NCBI GenBank assembly: GCA_964020975.1
Contig: OZ026629.1
Span: 51,663,146-51,727,145, forward strand
From: Hermodice carunculata
Taxonomy: Eukaryota; Annelida; Polychaeta; Eunicida; Amphinomidae
Direction of reading: 5' to 3'
DNA: 64,000 nucleotides
Shown here: piece by piece, positions 1 to 64,000 of the stretch
Layout: every line of letters starts with the position of its first letter
Numbering within the stretch: the stretch's first letter is position 1
Position numbers and translations under genes: made by a program
Notes under the pieces: generated by a model
The model's input: only the letters and a program-made list of their open reading frames with translations
Databases searched by the model: none
What the model was told of the DNA's origin: nothing

Positions 1-399
1 GAGAGACTTTTAGGTGGCAAAGCGAATTACTTCACTGCCTCTTGAACTTACCTTTGCAGTAGGACCTCTTGTAAACAACTTTTACTACTTCTAATTTTAA
101 ATTCCAACACATTGGTTCAACCGTCCAACAACACCCACCTTTGAGCAACATTTACTCTCTTGGAGCGCATTTACAGTCTGCACTCCCCTGAGCAGACAAG
201 ATACTAAATCCTAACACAAAATGTTGCCTACTGTCAACACCCTATCAATGAAGTGTTAAATGTCAAACTATTGAAAAAAGTGGCCAATCTGGTCCAGTAT
301 TTCAAAAACATACAGGTGGGCTGTGTGAACAGCCCATAATACTCAGCTGACCTACAGATTACACATTGTGGCTCTGCAAACTTGGGATAAGACAAAATA

Positions 400-1060
400 G
401 GTAGACACTTATCAAAAGTACATCCCTACCAAGTTTGACACAAAATCTGGCCAAAATTATTCAAGTTATAACCATTACAAGAAATTCCCACGTTAAACTT
501 TCCTGATAATTTTTTTTAAAGATCCCCCCCCCCCAAATAAAATCATAAAAAAATCCAGAAATCACTCGAGCATGACCACTAGAACAAACTTCCTAGAGAC
601 CCACCCAAGGTACACTGCCACTAAGTTTGAGGTCAATCTGACGGACAATTTCTTTGGAGAAATCGAAAGTGTGAATTAGCATTAGAATGCCCATTGACGT
701 ACATAGCAATCAATAGGAAAGGCGAAGTTACCTTTCAGTACTCAAATTGAAAAAATCGTTAAAACTCAGAAATCCACAGCAGTGCCACCTGGTGAACACC
801 TTTGTTTGACCTTTTCAGGAGGAACACATCCACAAGTTTCAGCTTAATCTGGACGATGGTTCTGGAGCAGCCATTATAGCAAAAACAAACAAAAAAATCA
901 TAAGTAGAATAAAATTGTTGCACCACCCGGTGAACAAATTAAGATCTAAGAGTCCTGAGGAGTATCCCTGTGTGATACTAAAGCAATTGGGTGAGTGGTT
1001 TCAGAGATTCTTTTAAGATTTGCCCCCCCCCCAAAAAAAAAAATTCATACAAAAAATCTA
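400..1060. repeat. Decayed dispersed-repeat body
   Basis: No gene is visible. The sequence has the phrasing found in the neighbouring HINE-like repeats: 'gaggtcaatctgacgga', 'ttctggag' and 'gccacctggtgaac' motifs recurring at intervals, with C- and A-runs. It looks like an older relative of the 1061-2496 element. The boundaries are uncertain. Confidence 0.4.
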
Positions 1061-2496
<1,436 letters not shown>

Positions 2497-2692
2497 ATCA
2501 ATGAAGCCTGACCATTTGAACAAACTTGGTAGAGACCCACCCAAGGTACATTGCCACCAAGTTTGAAGTAAATCTGGCTGACCGTTTTGGAGAAGTCGAA
2601 AATGTGAATTGTAGACAGAAGGATGGATGATGGACGATGGACCCTCCTATACTCTCAAATGACTGACAAGTCAGCGGAGCTAAAAATTACTT
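2497..2692 (+). repeat. Truncated HINE-like tail
   Basis: A second, shorter element end sits directly after A1: 'ccacccaaggtac' body sequence, a GATGGATGATGGACGATGG tract, then GACTGACAAGTCAGCGGAGC and TAAAAA. It uses the same AGTCAGC(A/G)GAGCTAAAA terminus as A1, so it belongs to the same family. Confidence 0.5.
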
Positions 2693-5269
2693 TTTATGTC
2701 ACACTCCAATACCCCCCAAGTATTCTTACAATGATAAACCTTCCCACATATTGTCATTTTGCCTTTTAGGGGATATGTACATGGGACAGGGCTCCACTCT
2801 TCAGTGAAGAATTCTCTGGTGGTTTTTGAAAAATTAGAAGCAAGAAACTGGTCATTTTTCAATATTTTTATTTTCATTCTTACAAATCAGACTGTTTAGC
2901 TGCGATGCAGTGACTGCCACACAGGGCAGCTGCAATCCACTCACTGACCCCTACCAAGCTGGCCAACAACAGGAAAAAAGTCAATCTAGTTTTATGAGAC
3001 TTCTGCACCATGTCTATGCTTGATGACCTAATGAAATATTGGACTGACACATTTCCCGACACTAATCTTCACAAGGAACTGTACCTCCTTCCTGTATCCA
3101 AGGTGTGGTGCAGCCAGCAGTCACCACCTGAAACCGATACAATGTAGCTTTCCAGTGTCATTACACTGGCCAATATTCCTCTCTGTCAGTCTTGCCTTTG
3201 AGTTAACTGGCAATATGTAATAGATGGTACAGGTCACTCATGACTTCTTGTGTCACTGGCTTCTGAACATCTGGTTTCCAATCACCTCAACTGACAATAA
3301 AGCTCATAGAAACATGATTATGAAATCTGATGAACACGGAGCAACAAATATGCAATGTAAGTGCACATGTAAGTTCTTGGTAGCAGTACCTTAAACTTGT
3401 GTTCAGCCATTTTTTCCTTGTAGTTTTTATTGTTGTCTTTTTTTGTTTTTCACCAAAATACAGCAGCTCCTTATATTGGTGTTGACTTTTTTTTTTTTTT
3501 TTTTTTAAATATTCTAGCACTATTGCACCATTAAACACTATAATGCATAAATCTGTGACGAGATAATATTTTTGGACTTTTGAGACAATTACATTTACCA
3601 GCACACCATATATGATGCAATCTGTGACAAAACTCAGCTGTTAAAAGGAAACTGTCCCCTTGCCACTCTACGCCACAACTACACAGCTATAAAATTGAGA
3701 CTGGATGACAGACAAAAGTCCTTGAATTCAGCAGCCAGAGCAAGTCCCAGCTACCCCCTTCATTACCTTCAAATAGTGATAAATAAAATGTTTCAAGGGA
3801 ACTATCAAATGTTTCCAATCAGTTGCTAGTAGAGTCTTGAACCCACTGATCATTTTGCATTGTTCAACTAGCCACTTTATGCATATTATTTACAAATTCT
3901 TCAGAGGATTACAGTGGCAGTCTCCAGGCCATGTTCTCCAGCATTACCACCTTAATAAAATTCACAACTACACTCTAGCACCTCAGAGGCCCTGTGTCAC
4001 ACTATCTCACAAAAAAAAAAAAAAAAAAAAAAAACAAACAAACATTGTAAAAGAAAAAGTAGAGAAAAAGGTAGCAAAGACCATGCCAATGTCAATTTCA
4101 AATGTGTTTAAAAGGGAATGGGAAATTTGGAGGAGCACTGATCAAGAAAAATGCAGTGTTTCATGGTGGATCCACTCACAACTTCACATTATTTACTATT
4201 TGTAACAAAATATGCATTCACATTTTGTTCAGGATTGTTTATAGCCACTGAAAGACAACACTTGTTTAGAGCAGCCATCACTCTCTACCCTCCAACTTTT
4301 ATTTCATATGAACATCATACTGAATCAAAGCAAAGTTGGCTATTGGACTTCCCAACACTCTAACCAGTCCACTGTCACTTGCATGTCAAAATCACTTTGA
4401 ATGCAAACTTGAGGTCCCACCTTCTCGTGCAGCAACTGATGCTTCCTTTAGCAATGGCACACCCAACTTAACTTCCTGTTCCAGCTGCATGCAACGAGCA
4501 GTACACTTGGCTGTTAATCCCATTACCTGCTTCCTTGATTATTTACATCATAACTGTAATGCCCTTGACCTTTCAGCATGCATGCGTACATAAATTATAG
4601 AGCTTGAGCAAGTGGATGAGACGGGGATGTATAATATGTAGTGATGTATATGATTCATTGAACATACTTCTATCTTGTAACCAACTGCTTGTGAACTTTT
4701 CATTACACAGAATATGATGTTTGACAACTCTTCTTGTTTCAAAAGTGACAAGAGTTGTTGATCAACAGCACATTCTCGTGCATCCTCTCTACATGCCTTC
4801 ATCAAAATGTTAATTGGTGTGAAGAACATCTTAAAATAATGATGTTCACAGAATGGATTACCCTCAGCCATTCTGATCCTTCTTTCCTTTATTCATTTGT
4901 ACTGCAAAAAATTTCCTTCTTGAGTTTAAGTGACCCTGCCCCTGTGACTTTGGGCATTAGGTCAAGACCCGTGGGTCAAAGTCATCCATCTGCAATCCTC
5001 ACCAAGTTGTTGGTGTGGTACATCAAGGTTGTTGGTATAGTACATCAAGGTTACTCAAGGTCAAAATTAACAATACCAGGAGAAAAAAAACAAAATAAAA
5101 CAACTCACTTTCCTGTTAATGTTTAACAGTAAACATGGGCCTAAGACTCATTATTACCAAGATATAAGCCAATAGGTCAAATATCCTTAAGACTACACAC
5201 ATCCTGTGTCAGGGGATGCACAAGTTACTGATACTGAATATTTCATTAAAAAAAATCAAAATAATATTG

Positions 5270-5690
5270 GAGGCAGCTGGTTTCAATTATCCCCAGTGAA
5301 AATGTGGTGAGGCTATGGACAATCCTTCTGTAGATATTATGGTATGGACATCTTACTGGGCCCCACTCACACCTCCTTCGAATAAATACTTTGCAACATT
5401 CATAATAAGTACAAAAATGGTCACAGGAAGTTAGTTTCTGATAGGCATCTGATCCATCCCACGGATCATCCCTAACAAAAATTTGGTGAAGCTATGGCCA
5501 GTCCATTTTGAGGAATAGAACAGTAATCCCCTTGGGCGCCACTCTCACAGCTTTCAAATGATATTTTAAGACACTCATAAAAAATACAAAATTGATTAGA
5601 AACTAATTTCAAGAGATACTTGGTCTATCCGTAGATACACCTCTAACAAAAATGGGCAAAGGGTAAAAATGGGCAGTCCTAGAATGCTTT
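5270..5690. repeat. Two to three diverged tandem units of about 180 bp
   Basis: The phrase 'aaaatgtggtgaggctatgg' near 5297 recurs as 'aaaatttggtgaagctatgg' near 5478 and in decayed form near 5650, each followed by 'cact(c)aca' and 'ttcataa' phrases. This resembles the tandem core of pearl/HINE elements, but no terminal hairpin was found. Confidence 0.5.
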
Positions 5691-6179
5691 TACTGAGGGC
5701 CGCCACTGGCCAGCAGCATCCAAGCCTCCTGGGCTGTTTGCTGACAGGAAAGGGTTTGGGTTCTATTCATCACTTCCTTGTCCCACTCAAATTTCTGTCA
5801 TCAAATATGTAAAATGTGACTATGATTTCACCAATGAATCTCCCAGTAACATCAAAAAATTAGATCAAACTTGTGAATGAAGTTGAAGATCTTTAACAAG
5901 GATCTACATCTTCATTCTTGAGGTTTTTGCTGGTCATATGAGGTTTACATGATGGTGTACAAGCCTTGCAGACTTCCAAACATTTAATCAGTTTTCCACT
6001 TGCCTGCGACAGCTCAATATATTGGCCAGTGCATCATGATAAGATGATGACTGCTACCATCCAGGCTTTCTTGAAGGCGCCCCTGTACAAGTTAATCTCA
6101 GAAACACTTTATATACAGTGGATCTCCCTTGACTTGTCCACATAAGCACAACTTTTGTCTATTCCACTATGTCCGGCAC

Positions 6180-6185
6180 TTTATT
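6180..6185 (-). terminator. ACO1: Candidate poly(A) signal of ACO1
   Basis: The minus strand reads AATAAA about 245 bases after the ACO1 stop codon. It is the closest canonical hexamer that I noticed downstream. The surrounding AT-rich DNA could supply such a hexamer by chance, and it lies in sequence that begins with a TACAGTGG end like those of the MITEs elsewhere. Confidence 0.3.
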
Positions 6186-6430
6186 TTATGCTTAATAATC
6201 AATTACCCCGTATTATTTACCCTGTTCACTTTCCCACTCCATCCATTCAATAATAGTCCAAATAGTTAATCATGCACTGGTCTGCTTTGTTCTGTTGACT
6301 GATGATATATCCTCTACATGCAGTGTGTGGCACCCAGGTGGGCAAGCTCCAGCCCACTGTCCCGGCAAAACTGCTCACTGAGGCCACTTATATGACCCAC
6401 TGTCCCTGCAAAACTGCAGAATGAGGCCAC

Positions 6431-57833
<51,403 letters not shown>

Positions 57834-58399
57834 CTGTAAGAATGGAAAGAAAATAAACCATGAGTACAACATTTCCTTTTTGGTGCCCTTGCCCCTTTTC
57901 CCATTTCTATGACCACAGAAAATACAAGTGAAGTAATGTACATGTATGTATTTTGACCATTAATGATGCAAAAATAAAGTTACGGTATTCAAACCACTGG
58001 TCGGTCTTAGAGTGTCACATTCTGCAAATTTACTAAGCACTCCAACAAAACACCACAACTTGTTGAATCCCATTTTGTCGAAAGACCAAACTGTAGATGT
58101 AACAATCAGGAAATGGTCTGGTAAATGCAGAACTGGTAGCTGTAACCATTTATAGAAGACTTAACTATGCAAATATACTGTATGATCTTAGCGGATCACT
58201 TCAAACTTACATTGACACAGTTGTGTTCACATCATTTCAGTCTTTGTGTTACTTTTCACAGGTAATTAAACCTGGTATTACTGAACAATGAAAATTGGAA
58301 CAATAAAACAATGTCTTCACTTTAAATTTGGTCTCTGTCAGTTTGTCTCGTTTTGATTGTGATTGAATGAAAGTTGTGTGAAAGATTTGGAATACCCAT

Positions 58400-60930
58400 T
58401 TGCGGCTCCAACTTCAACTATGACGGATCACCAGGGATATCTTGTGAAGATGCAGGGAGGCCACGACAAATTGTGTTTTCAGAGGCAAAGATATACCCTT
58501 GACAAAGCAACTTCTGATGCAAAATATTGGAAATGAGAGAACAGAGAGTGCAATGGGCAGCAAATTCAACACCAGGATACCTGTACATCCAGTAAACCAC
58601 ATCATCATTGCCCTGATCCCACTGCTGTCCAGGTAACTTTTTTTCAAAAACAAGTGAGGGGTCATTTGTCTAATGCACTGATACATTGTGTCCATATGTT
58701 AGTTATATTTTATACTTTGTAATTTATCTCATGTCATCCATTGTAAATTGTGTTGCTGCTGATGTTGCAGAAAATATACATGCTGAGCTTCCATCACAGA
58801 AAGCGATGCAAAAGTACATTCAGAGGCAATGACATAAAAACATCCCAACAATCCCAAGTTATGCCACAGACTTTTGACTTTTGAAAGGGAGAGCGAAGGT
58901 AACATCTCAGGGGGAAGACTGGGTCATTCATGATGCCACTAATAAGAGTAATAGACTTACGTGCTATTTTGTACCTTAATGGGGTTAGAACAAGTTTTCT
59001 GAGTCATACATACATTATGGTACAGGGATGGTACAGTAACTTCCCTCCATTGCCATATTTTTACCAGCTACATGTACATACCACACGTGTCCATCAGTGA
59101 CAAAATAATGCCTGTTGCATTTTGTTTATCGTCAAACAGGAGACATACATGTATGTTGGCATGTTTTCAGCAACACAAAATAAAATCTTGTACAATGGTC
59201 ATAGGGGCACTGATTTTCTGCTTCAGAAAATGTTTTTTCCTGTGTCAGAAAACTGAACATTCTGGGTTTTTTTTGCGTTTTCTATTTTTTTTTTTAAACA
59301 ATTTTCTGATGGAATGTAATAAAGTACAAATTTAACTATATACAGTGGCTTGTCTTGTATTTATATGCATTGTTGAAAGTTTTTGTATCTAAACTGAATG
59401 AAATTCTGAACATTTCTCAGATTCTGTTCACGTGACTGTCACTTCCTATCATGATGAGGATTCTGGACATCCGTCTATCTTCAACTTAAAACTTTCAACA
59501 ATGCACAAGGTAAAATGTCTTGAAGTGACAAATGATATCATGCAGCTCTGTGTGAAAAATTAAATCAAGCACACTTTAAACGGATTCAAAGATATATTAT
59601 GCCAGTCACACACAAGTGACAGTGTGGAGTAGATCAGCGTTGAACTGAGCATCAAAGGCCATCATCGTGAGACTCACTCTAAGTACAGACTGACTTGGGA
59701 CACATTCGGCAGTTCCCGATATCTCCTACCTTTGCGTATTTGCCTGGAACTGCAAACAATTTTTGCTATAAAAACTGGTATCTTTATTTTTGCATGCTGC
59801 AATATAAACAAAGCTTCCCACTTGTGTGTTCCCTTTGTAAATTGTAAACGGAAGATTCACACATTTACTAGGCGGAAGCCATGATGAACACACTGTAACA
59901 TGAGCCGTGATTCGCATTTTTGCATGTGACTCAATTGACCAATCGGGTGATGTGTTGTGTGCGAGGCCACATGGCCAAGCAGCTGTTTGTGTATAGTTGT
60001 GTACAGTGGTAGGAAATATATGGTGGCGGTGTGCACACTTGATTTCTACAGACTCGAAATGTCTGTTTGAATTTGAATTATGAACACTGTTCATTGCGAG
60101 GAACTGGCAATACTGTATGCACAAATTGATGACGATGTACTGATAGCATTCATGGTAGGTATGCAGTTGCCTCCCATAAGAGACAATGGCAACAAGAAAG
60201 ATCCTGAAACTAATTGAACTATTAATCTTGATTAAAGTTTACCTAATCTTTGAAGGAATGAAAATATGCTGCTACAGCTTGATTTTGTCAACAAAATGGT
60301 AAAAAAGTCCCAATTTTCAGAATAAAACTGTCATAAGTAAAATTCTGTTTCAGATTATCCATTCCACGATCACAGAAAATAAGTGCCCCTATGGTCAGAT
60401 GTTCACTTTGCGCACATGGCGCTCAGATAAATGAAAGAGCATGTATACATGCTGTATCAAAGGAGTTCCCTGATGTGACATTGGAAGGCTGTTTACCTTC
60501 ATGTACACAAAATGTGTGGAGACACACTCAGTCTTCAGGTCTGATTACCCAATATGTTGAAGATGTTGATTTTGCCCTAAAATGTAAGATGAACACAACC
60601 CTTGCTTTTGTGCCAGCAAATGTCCTTGCTGCAGTATTTTGAGACAATCCTATACTGGTAAGTTTGTTTCCAGGCTTGCTGAGCTGTTTGCAGATGTGTC
60701 TTGTGTGTACCAGTGCCACTACCCCCCCCCCCCCCCATATATCTAGGCCACATGAACAGGCTCTGGCAGGTAAACAACGAACAACCCGTAATCTACAGTC
60801 TTGGCATACGGTGGATTGCTAGCTTGGTAGACATCACCCACACATTTTTGAGTTTACCACAAGTTAAAAGCAGAGCATATATCTACATTCACATGTGGAT
60901 ACGTCAGGTCCAGGCTATAGAGCTAGGTCA
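58400..60930 (+). mobile_element. Broken MULE-type transposon with FLYWCH finger, internally interrupted
   Basis: Successive plus-strand pieces read as a Mutator-like transposase. GGHDKLCFQRQRYTLDKATS ... KYWK then ENRECNG ... HHH is a FLYWCH zinc finger at about 58456-58620. AENIHAELPSQKAMQKYIQR lies near 58770-58830. SLPPLPYFYQLHV and a MFSATQNKI stretch near 59040-59190 fit the start of the transposase core. FPDVTLEGC with TQNVWRHTQSSGLITQY and DFALKCKMNTTLAFVPANVL lie at 60445-60635. The finger's first Cys codon is TGA (58534-58536), and frameshifts and stops occur elsewhere, so it is dead. About 1 kb of foreign repeat DNA lies between the core pieces. Confidence 0.65.
59340..60330. mobile_element. 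Repeat DNA inserted in the MULE; part matches 26500-27015 inverted
   Basis: From about 59725 to 60240 the sequence is the reverse complement of 26500-27015. The landmarks 'caattgaccaatcgggtgatg', 'ggccacatggcca' and 'catgctgcaat' keep their order on the opposite strand. No CAGGG terminus is visible here, so only an interior piece, or a relative with different ends, is present. The insertion borders are approximate. Confidence 0.65.
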
Positions 60931-61000
60931 AGCCTGGCACGCAAACAACAACAAAAAAAACAAAAAAAACGAAAAAAAAAAACAAAAAAACAAAAAAAAC

Positions 61001-62036
61001 CACAAGAGGATCATGATGATCCTGTGCTCTGCTGACTGGGATCTGCTTTTATAGTATTGGAACACATGGACTGCAGTCTGGATTTGTACAGCTATAATAT
61101 ACATGTATGTAGAGTGGTAGCAAAGTTTGTCCTTAAAATAAATTTTGTGGAAGGACGGACGGGCAGACAGACAGACAGACGACGGACGCAAACGGATTCT
61201 ATAAGCTCTGCTGATGGTAGTACATGTATTATCAATTGACATACCTTGCTGTTTCAATGGCTGCCGGTGTACAGTGGCAGCACTCACTTACAGTCACAAA
61301 GTCTGATATCGCATAACTTTGTCAAAAATTAACATAACCATATTATTTTTGCAAACTTTCATTGTCTAATGTCCAACTATATTCTGATAAAATTTTATGC
61401 AATTCTTTTCAGGCGTTCTGGAGAAGAAGTTGAATATAGCCTTAACAGGCAATAATTCATAAAAAAAAAAAAAAAGGAAAAAATCACAGCGCCACCTGGT
61501 GCCCAAAATAAGAACTAGTTGACCCCAGATGACCCTATGTGCAATATCAAAGCAATTGGCTTCGTAGTTCTTAAGATGAAGAAATTTTAATTTTTTTCAA
61601 AAAATAAATTTAAAAAATTCATAAAAAATAGAAAAATCATTGCATCATCATTTCCTTCGCAAACTTGGTAGAGGTCCACCTAGGGATCATCCATGTGCAA
61701 AATCAAAACATTCTATGTAGCAGTTTTTGAGAAGTCAAAAATATAAAAAGTCTAACGACAGACGGACAGAAACCGATTCTATAAGCTCTGCTGACTGACA
61801 AGTCAGCAGAGCTAAAACTTCATGAAAAATAGAAAAATTATTGCATCATCATCTCCTTCACAAACTTGATAGAGGTCCACCTGGGGATCATCCATGTGCA
61901 AAATCAAAACATTCTATGTAGCGGTTTTTGAGAAGTCGTCAAAAATATAAAAAGTCTAACGACAGATGGAAGGACGGACGACGGACACAAACAGATTCTA
62001 TAAGCTCTGCTGACTGACAAGTCAGCAGAGCTAAAA
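61001..62036 (+). mobile_element. HINE/pearl-like repeat, copy A2
   Basis: It is nearly identical over long stretches to 1061-2496 and in the same direction, starting CACAAGAGGATCATGATGAT. It contains two perfect terminal hairpins (61784-61813 and 62003-62032), each after a GACAGACGG-type tract and followed by AAAA. It lacks the TA microsatellite. It is preceded by an A-rich CAAAAAA tract. Confidence 0.7.
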
Positions 62037-64000
62037 AAACCAACAGGCCCATGGGCCTAATGCTCTGCTGGCACCGTGGCTATATTGCACCCACATCTTC
62101 ATTTCAAAGTTGCAACTCCTCAAGTGGCTTTTGAACATATATTTAAAGCTTATGTGATTTTAGTGTACAATTTGTCTACCAGATGGCACTTTGCCCAACT
62201 TGTAATCATAGCTTATTTGTGCAATTCCTGTGATGGATATTGTTGCATATGCCAAGACAACAATCAGTGAGCCCTTCCCTTTATGTTCTCAGTGACCTTG
62301 GGACAAAAGATCAAGGTCACCCAGATTAAGCAATACAAGAGGCCCATGGGCATTGTGCTGTCCTGACATTGCTGTTGATGTCCAAGCTACACCCTGTAAT
62401 TCCAAAATCACCTCTTTCAAGTTTACAGGCATGGTCACTCACAAAAAATCAAGGTCATTGATATTATATAATATCCTAGCACTCGACATGGTCGATCTAT
62501 CCTATAAATTTCGCAAGTCTTATCCATTTACTTTTCCAAATATGGAATTTTATATCTTAAAACACATTTTGGCTCATAACTTCAACCAAACTATAGGTGG
62601 CACCAGATTCGGTGAAGATCTGCCAAAAATTAAAGATGGTACTGTTTTCACAAGATTTCATCATTTTGACCCCTGTATTGCATATTTTAGGTGGTGCCAC
62701 CAATATCGATAGAGACCTAGATTTTCATACACCCTGTAACTCCCGAAAGTTATATTGGGCTGTCTTGAAAACTGTGGACGGTATCAGGGTCACAAGATCT
62801 TCACATTTTGACATACATATTACATAACACTAGGAGATATCACCAACATTGAAGCCGACAAAGATTTTCATACACTTTATAACTCCTAAACACTAAATGG
62901 GCCTAACTCAAAAATTGTGGGGTAGGGCCTGTATTTTTCCGTTTCAAAATGAGTGTTTTTCCGTTTTGGAAAACTACAAATTCCGTTTCATTTCCGTTTC
63001 ACTAATTCTAGGGCACGATTTTAGCACTGGTCAATAAAAAAGGAAAAACAGTTGATCTTATCGCCTCTGGAAAATGTTGATCCATCGACGAACGGCAAAG
63101 TGACTCCATATTGTTTACTATGTACGTTGACAGCCTCCACCTACAGATGGCGCTATTATCATTGTACCTCTGTTGCGCGTTATATCTATATGCCATGCAA
63201 ATGAATGGATATGGTAGCAATGGGGTCTATAGCGCGCAGGTGCCCGGCCTGTCGTTAAATTTGCTGCACGTGGTATCGATAACGCCGCCGACTCGTCAAA
63301 TTTGGATCCAAGTCCGTGTGTTTTGCTTTATGCGATGACATATGTGGTGATTTTGAATTATTTGAGAGGCAAAATTCACAAATTCCGCTTAATTTCCGTG
63401 GCATTTGCCGATTTCCGTTCCAAATTATAAATTCCGTTTGAGATCATAGATTCCGTGAATTCCGTCCGTTTTCCGCGATCGCGGAAAAGTACTGGCCCTA
63501 GTGGGGTGCTGACCATTCACGAGATGATCCCTATATTTATACTGGCCATTTGACCTTGACCTTTAACTCTAATTTCTCAACTAGACATACCTTCAATGCA
63601 AACATTGACAAAAGGGTCAGCTGAGCCATAACGAGCATGTAATTAGGCTGACATTTGTTCAAATTAGGTCATGGTGACACTGAACTATAATCAGTTCATC
63701 TTGCCAGGTAAGATAAGCATGTTGCTAATTTAAGCAAAATACATGGAGGCATTCTGTACATATCGAGGTAACGAGAATATGCACATCTGGACGGACAACC
63801 TAAAAACATAAAGCCCCTCCCCCCATGGGGCGGACCCTTAAAAATTGTTACTGTTCAAGTTGTGCCCTACCTGGTTTGTTTGTTCAAACTGGGTAATAAC
63901 TTTGCGAGTTATTGAAGAAAAACAATGAAATGATGGATGGACAGTTAGAATGAGGAATGGACGTGAGCAATGGTATAAGCTCTGCGACCTTAGGTCAGCA
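62037..64000 (+). mobile_element. HINE-like repeat E, running off the window
   Basis: It opens CAACAGGCCCATGGGCCTAA then TGCTCTGCT, and a second opening (ACAAGAGGCCCATGGGC) occurs at 62335. The body 62370-62720 matches repeat D. A GGACGGACA tract with AAGCCCCTCC ... GGGGCGG and TTAAAAA lies at 63790-63846. The window stops inside another GATGGATGGACA tail with TATAAGCTCTGCGACCTTAG. More than one element may be joined here. Confidence 0.5.
62923..63500. mobile_element. 578-bp inverted-repeat element inserted in repeat E
   Basis: The ends TAGGGCCTGTATTTTTCCG and CGGAAAAGTACTGGCCCTA are inverted repeats (17 of 19 bases pair). GTGGGG flanks both sides (62917-62922, 63501-63506); counted as 8 bp the flanks match at seven positions. 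'Ttccgtttc' motifs repeat inside both ends, and the middle is CpG-richer. It is a non-autonomous, hAT-like element by its ends. Confidence 0.75.

Larger units (their letters stand above)
2700..6430. other. Region downstream of ACO1, no recognised gene
   Basis: Short open frames here show no protein family that I recognise. An A-run lies at 4011-4034, and a T-run at 3487-3507. The ACO1 3' UTR must occupy the part nearest 6430. Tandem-like units lie at 5270-5690 (listed separately). Confidence 0.6.

Noticed and set aside
60391-60642. Independent 83-residue host gene
   Set aside because: Its sequence fits the C-terminal half of a MULE transposase and lies in line with the FLYWCH piece at 58.4 kb.

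Overview
The window is intron-rich animal DNA. One protein-coding gene is clearly recognisable. It lies on the minus strand and encodes cytosolic aconitase / iron regulatory protein 1 (ACO1, IRP1). Twenty-one coding exons run from 57833 down to the stop codon at 6431. They give 890 residues plus one split codon, and every junction keeps the reading frame. Only the tiny first coding exon with the start codon is missing. The 4Fe-4S cysteines and the active-site/RNA-binding arginines are all present, so the product could both isomerise citrate and bind iron-responsive elements.

The organism is probably a marine invertebrate, most likely a mollusc such as a bivalve. This is inferred from exons embedded in kilobases of intron, AT-rich introns, and many non-autonomous elements that resemble the 'pearl'/Helentron-type (HINE) repeats known from bivalves. 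Each has a tandem body, a GACG/GACA microsatellite, a terminal hairpin and then TAAAA. No species can be named from the sequence alone.

Layout: 1-2700 holds HINE-like repeats and a long TA microsatellite. 2700-6430 lies downstream of the gene and has no recognised gene. 6431-15062 carries the 3' exons (C-terminal swivel domain), with a hAT-like element (10754-12000), a HINE (8820-9648), a mariner-type MITE and a perfect 28-bp hairpin in the introns. 15160-16440 is a HINE with three units of about 445 bp full of TGACCT half-sites. 18226-29085 carries the catalytic core exons. Its introns hold a decayed LINE (25430-27915) split by a CAGGG-ended DNA transposon (26135-27789), and nested MITEs at 23849-24193. 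29662-29998 is a small hAT-like MITE with an exact 8-bp target duplication. 32155-32917 holds two exons. 32918-49537 is a 16.6-kb intron with mariner-like and piggyBac-like MITEs and no convincing gene. 49538-57833 holds the three most 5' visible exons. 58400-60930 is a broken MULE-type transposon with a FLYWCH finger, itself interrupted by other repeat DNA. 61001-64000 holds more HINE repeats, one of them a direct repeat of 1061-2496, plus a 578-bp inverted-repeat element.

The most interesting signals are: one GC-AG intron within an otherwise GT-AG gene; the Ala that replaces the Ser138 phosphosite while Ser711 is kept; a shared 'microsatellite-hairpin-TAAAA' tail on repeats with unrelated bodies; a TTAA-flanked MITE family built around a long hairpin; and several layers of nested transposition.
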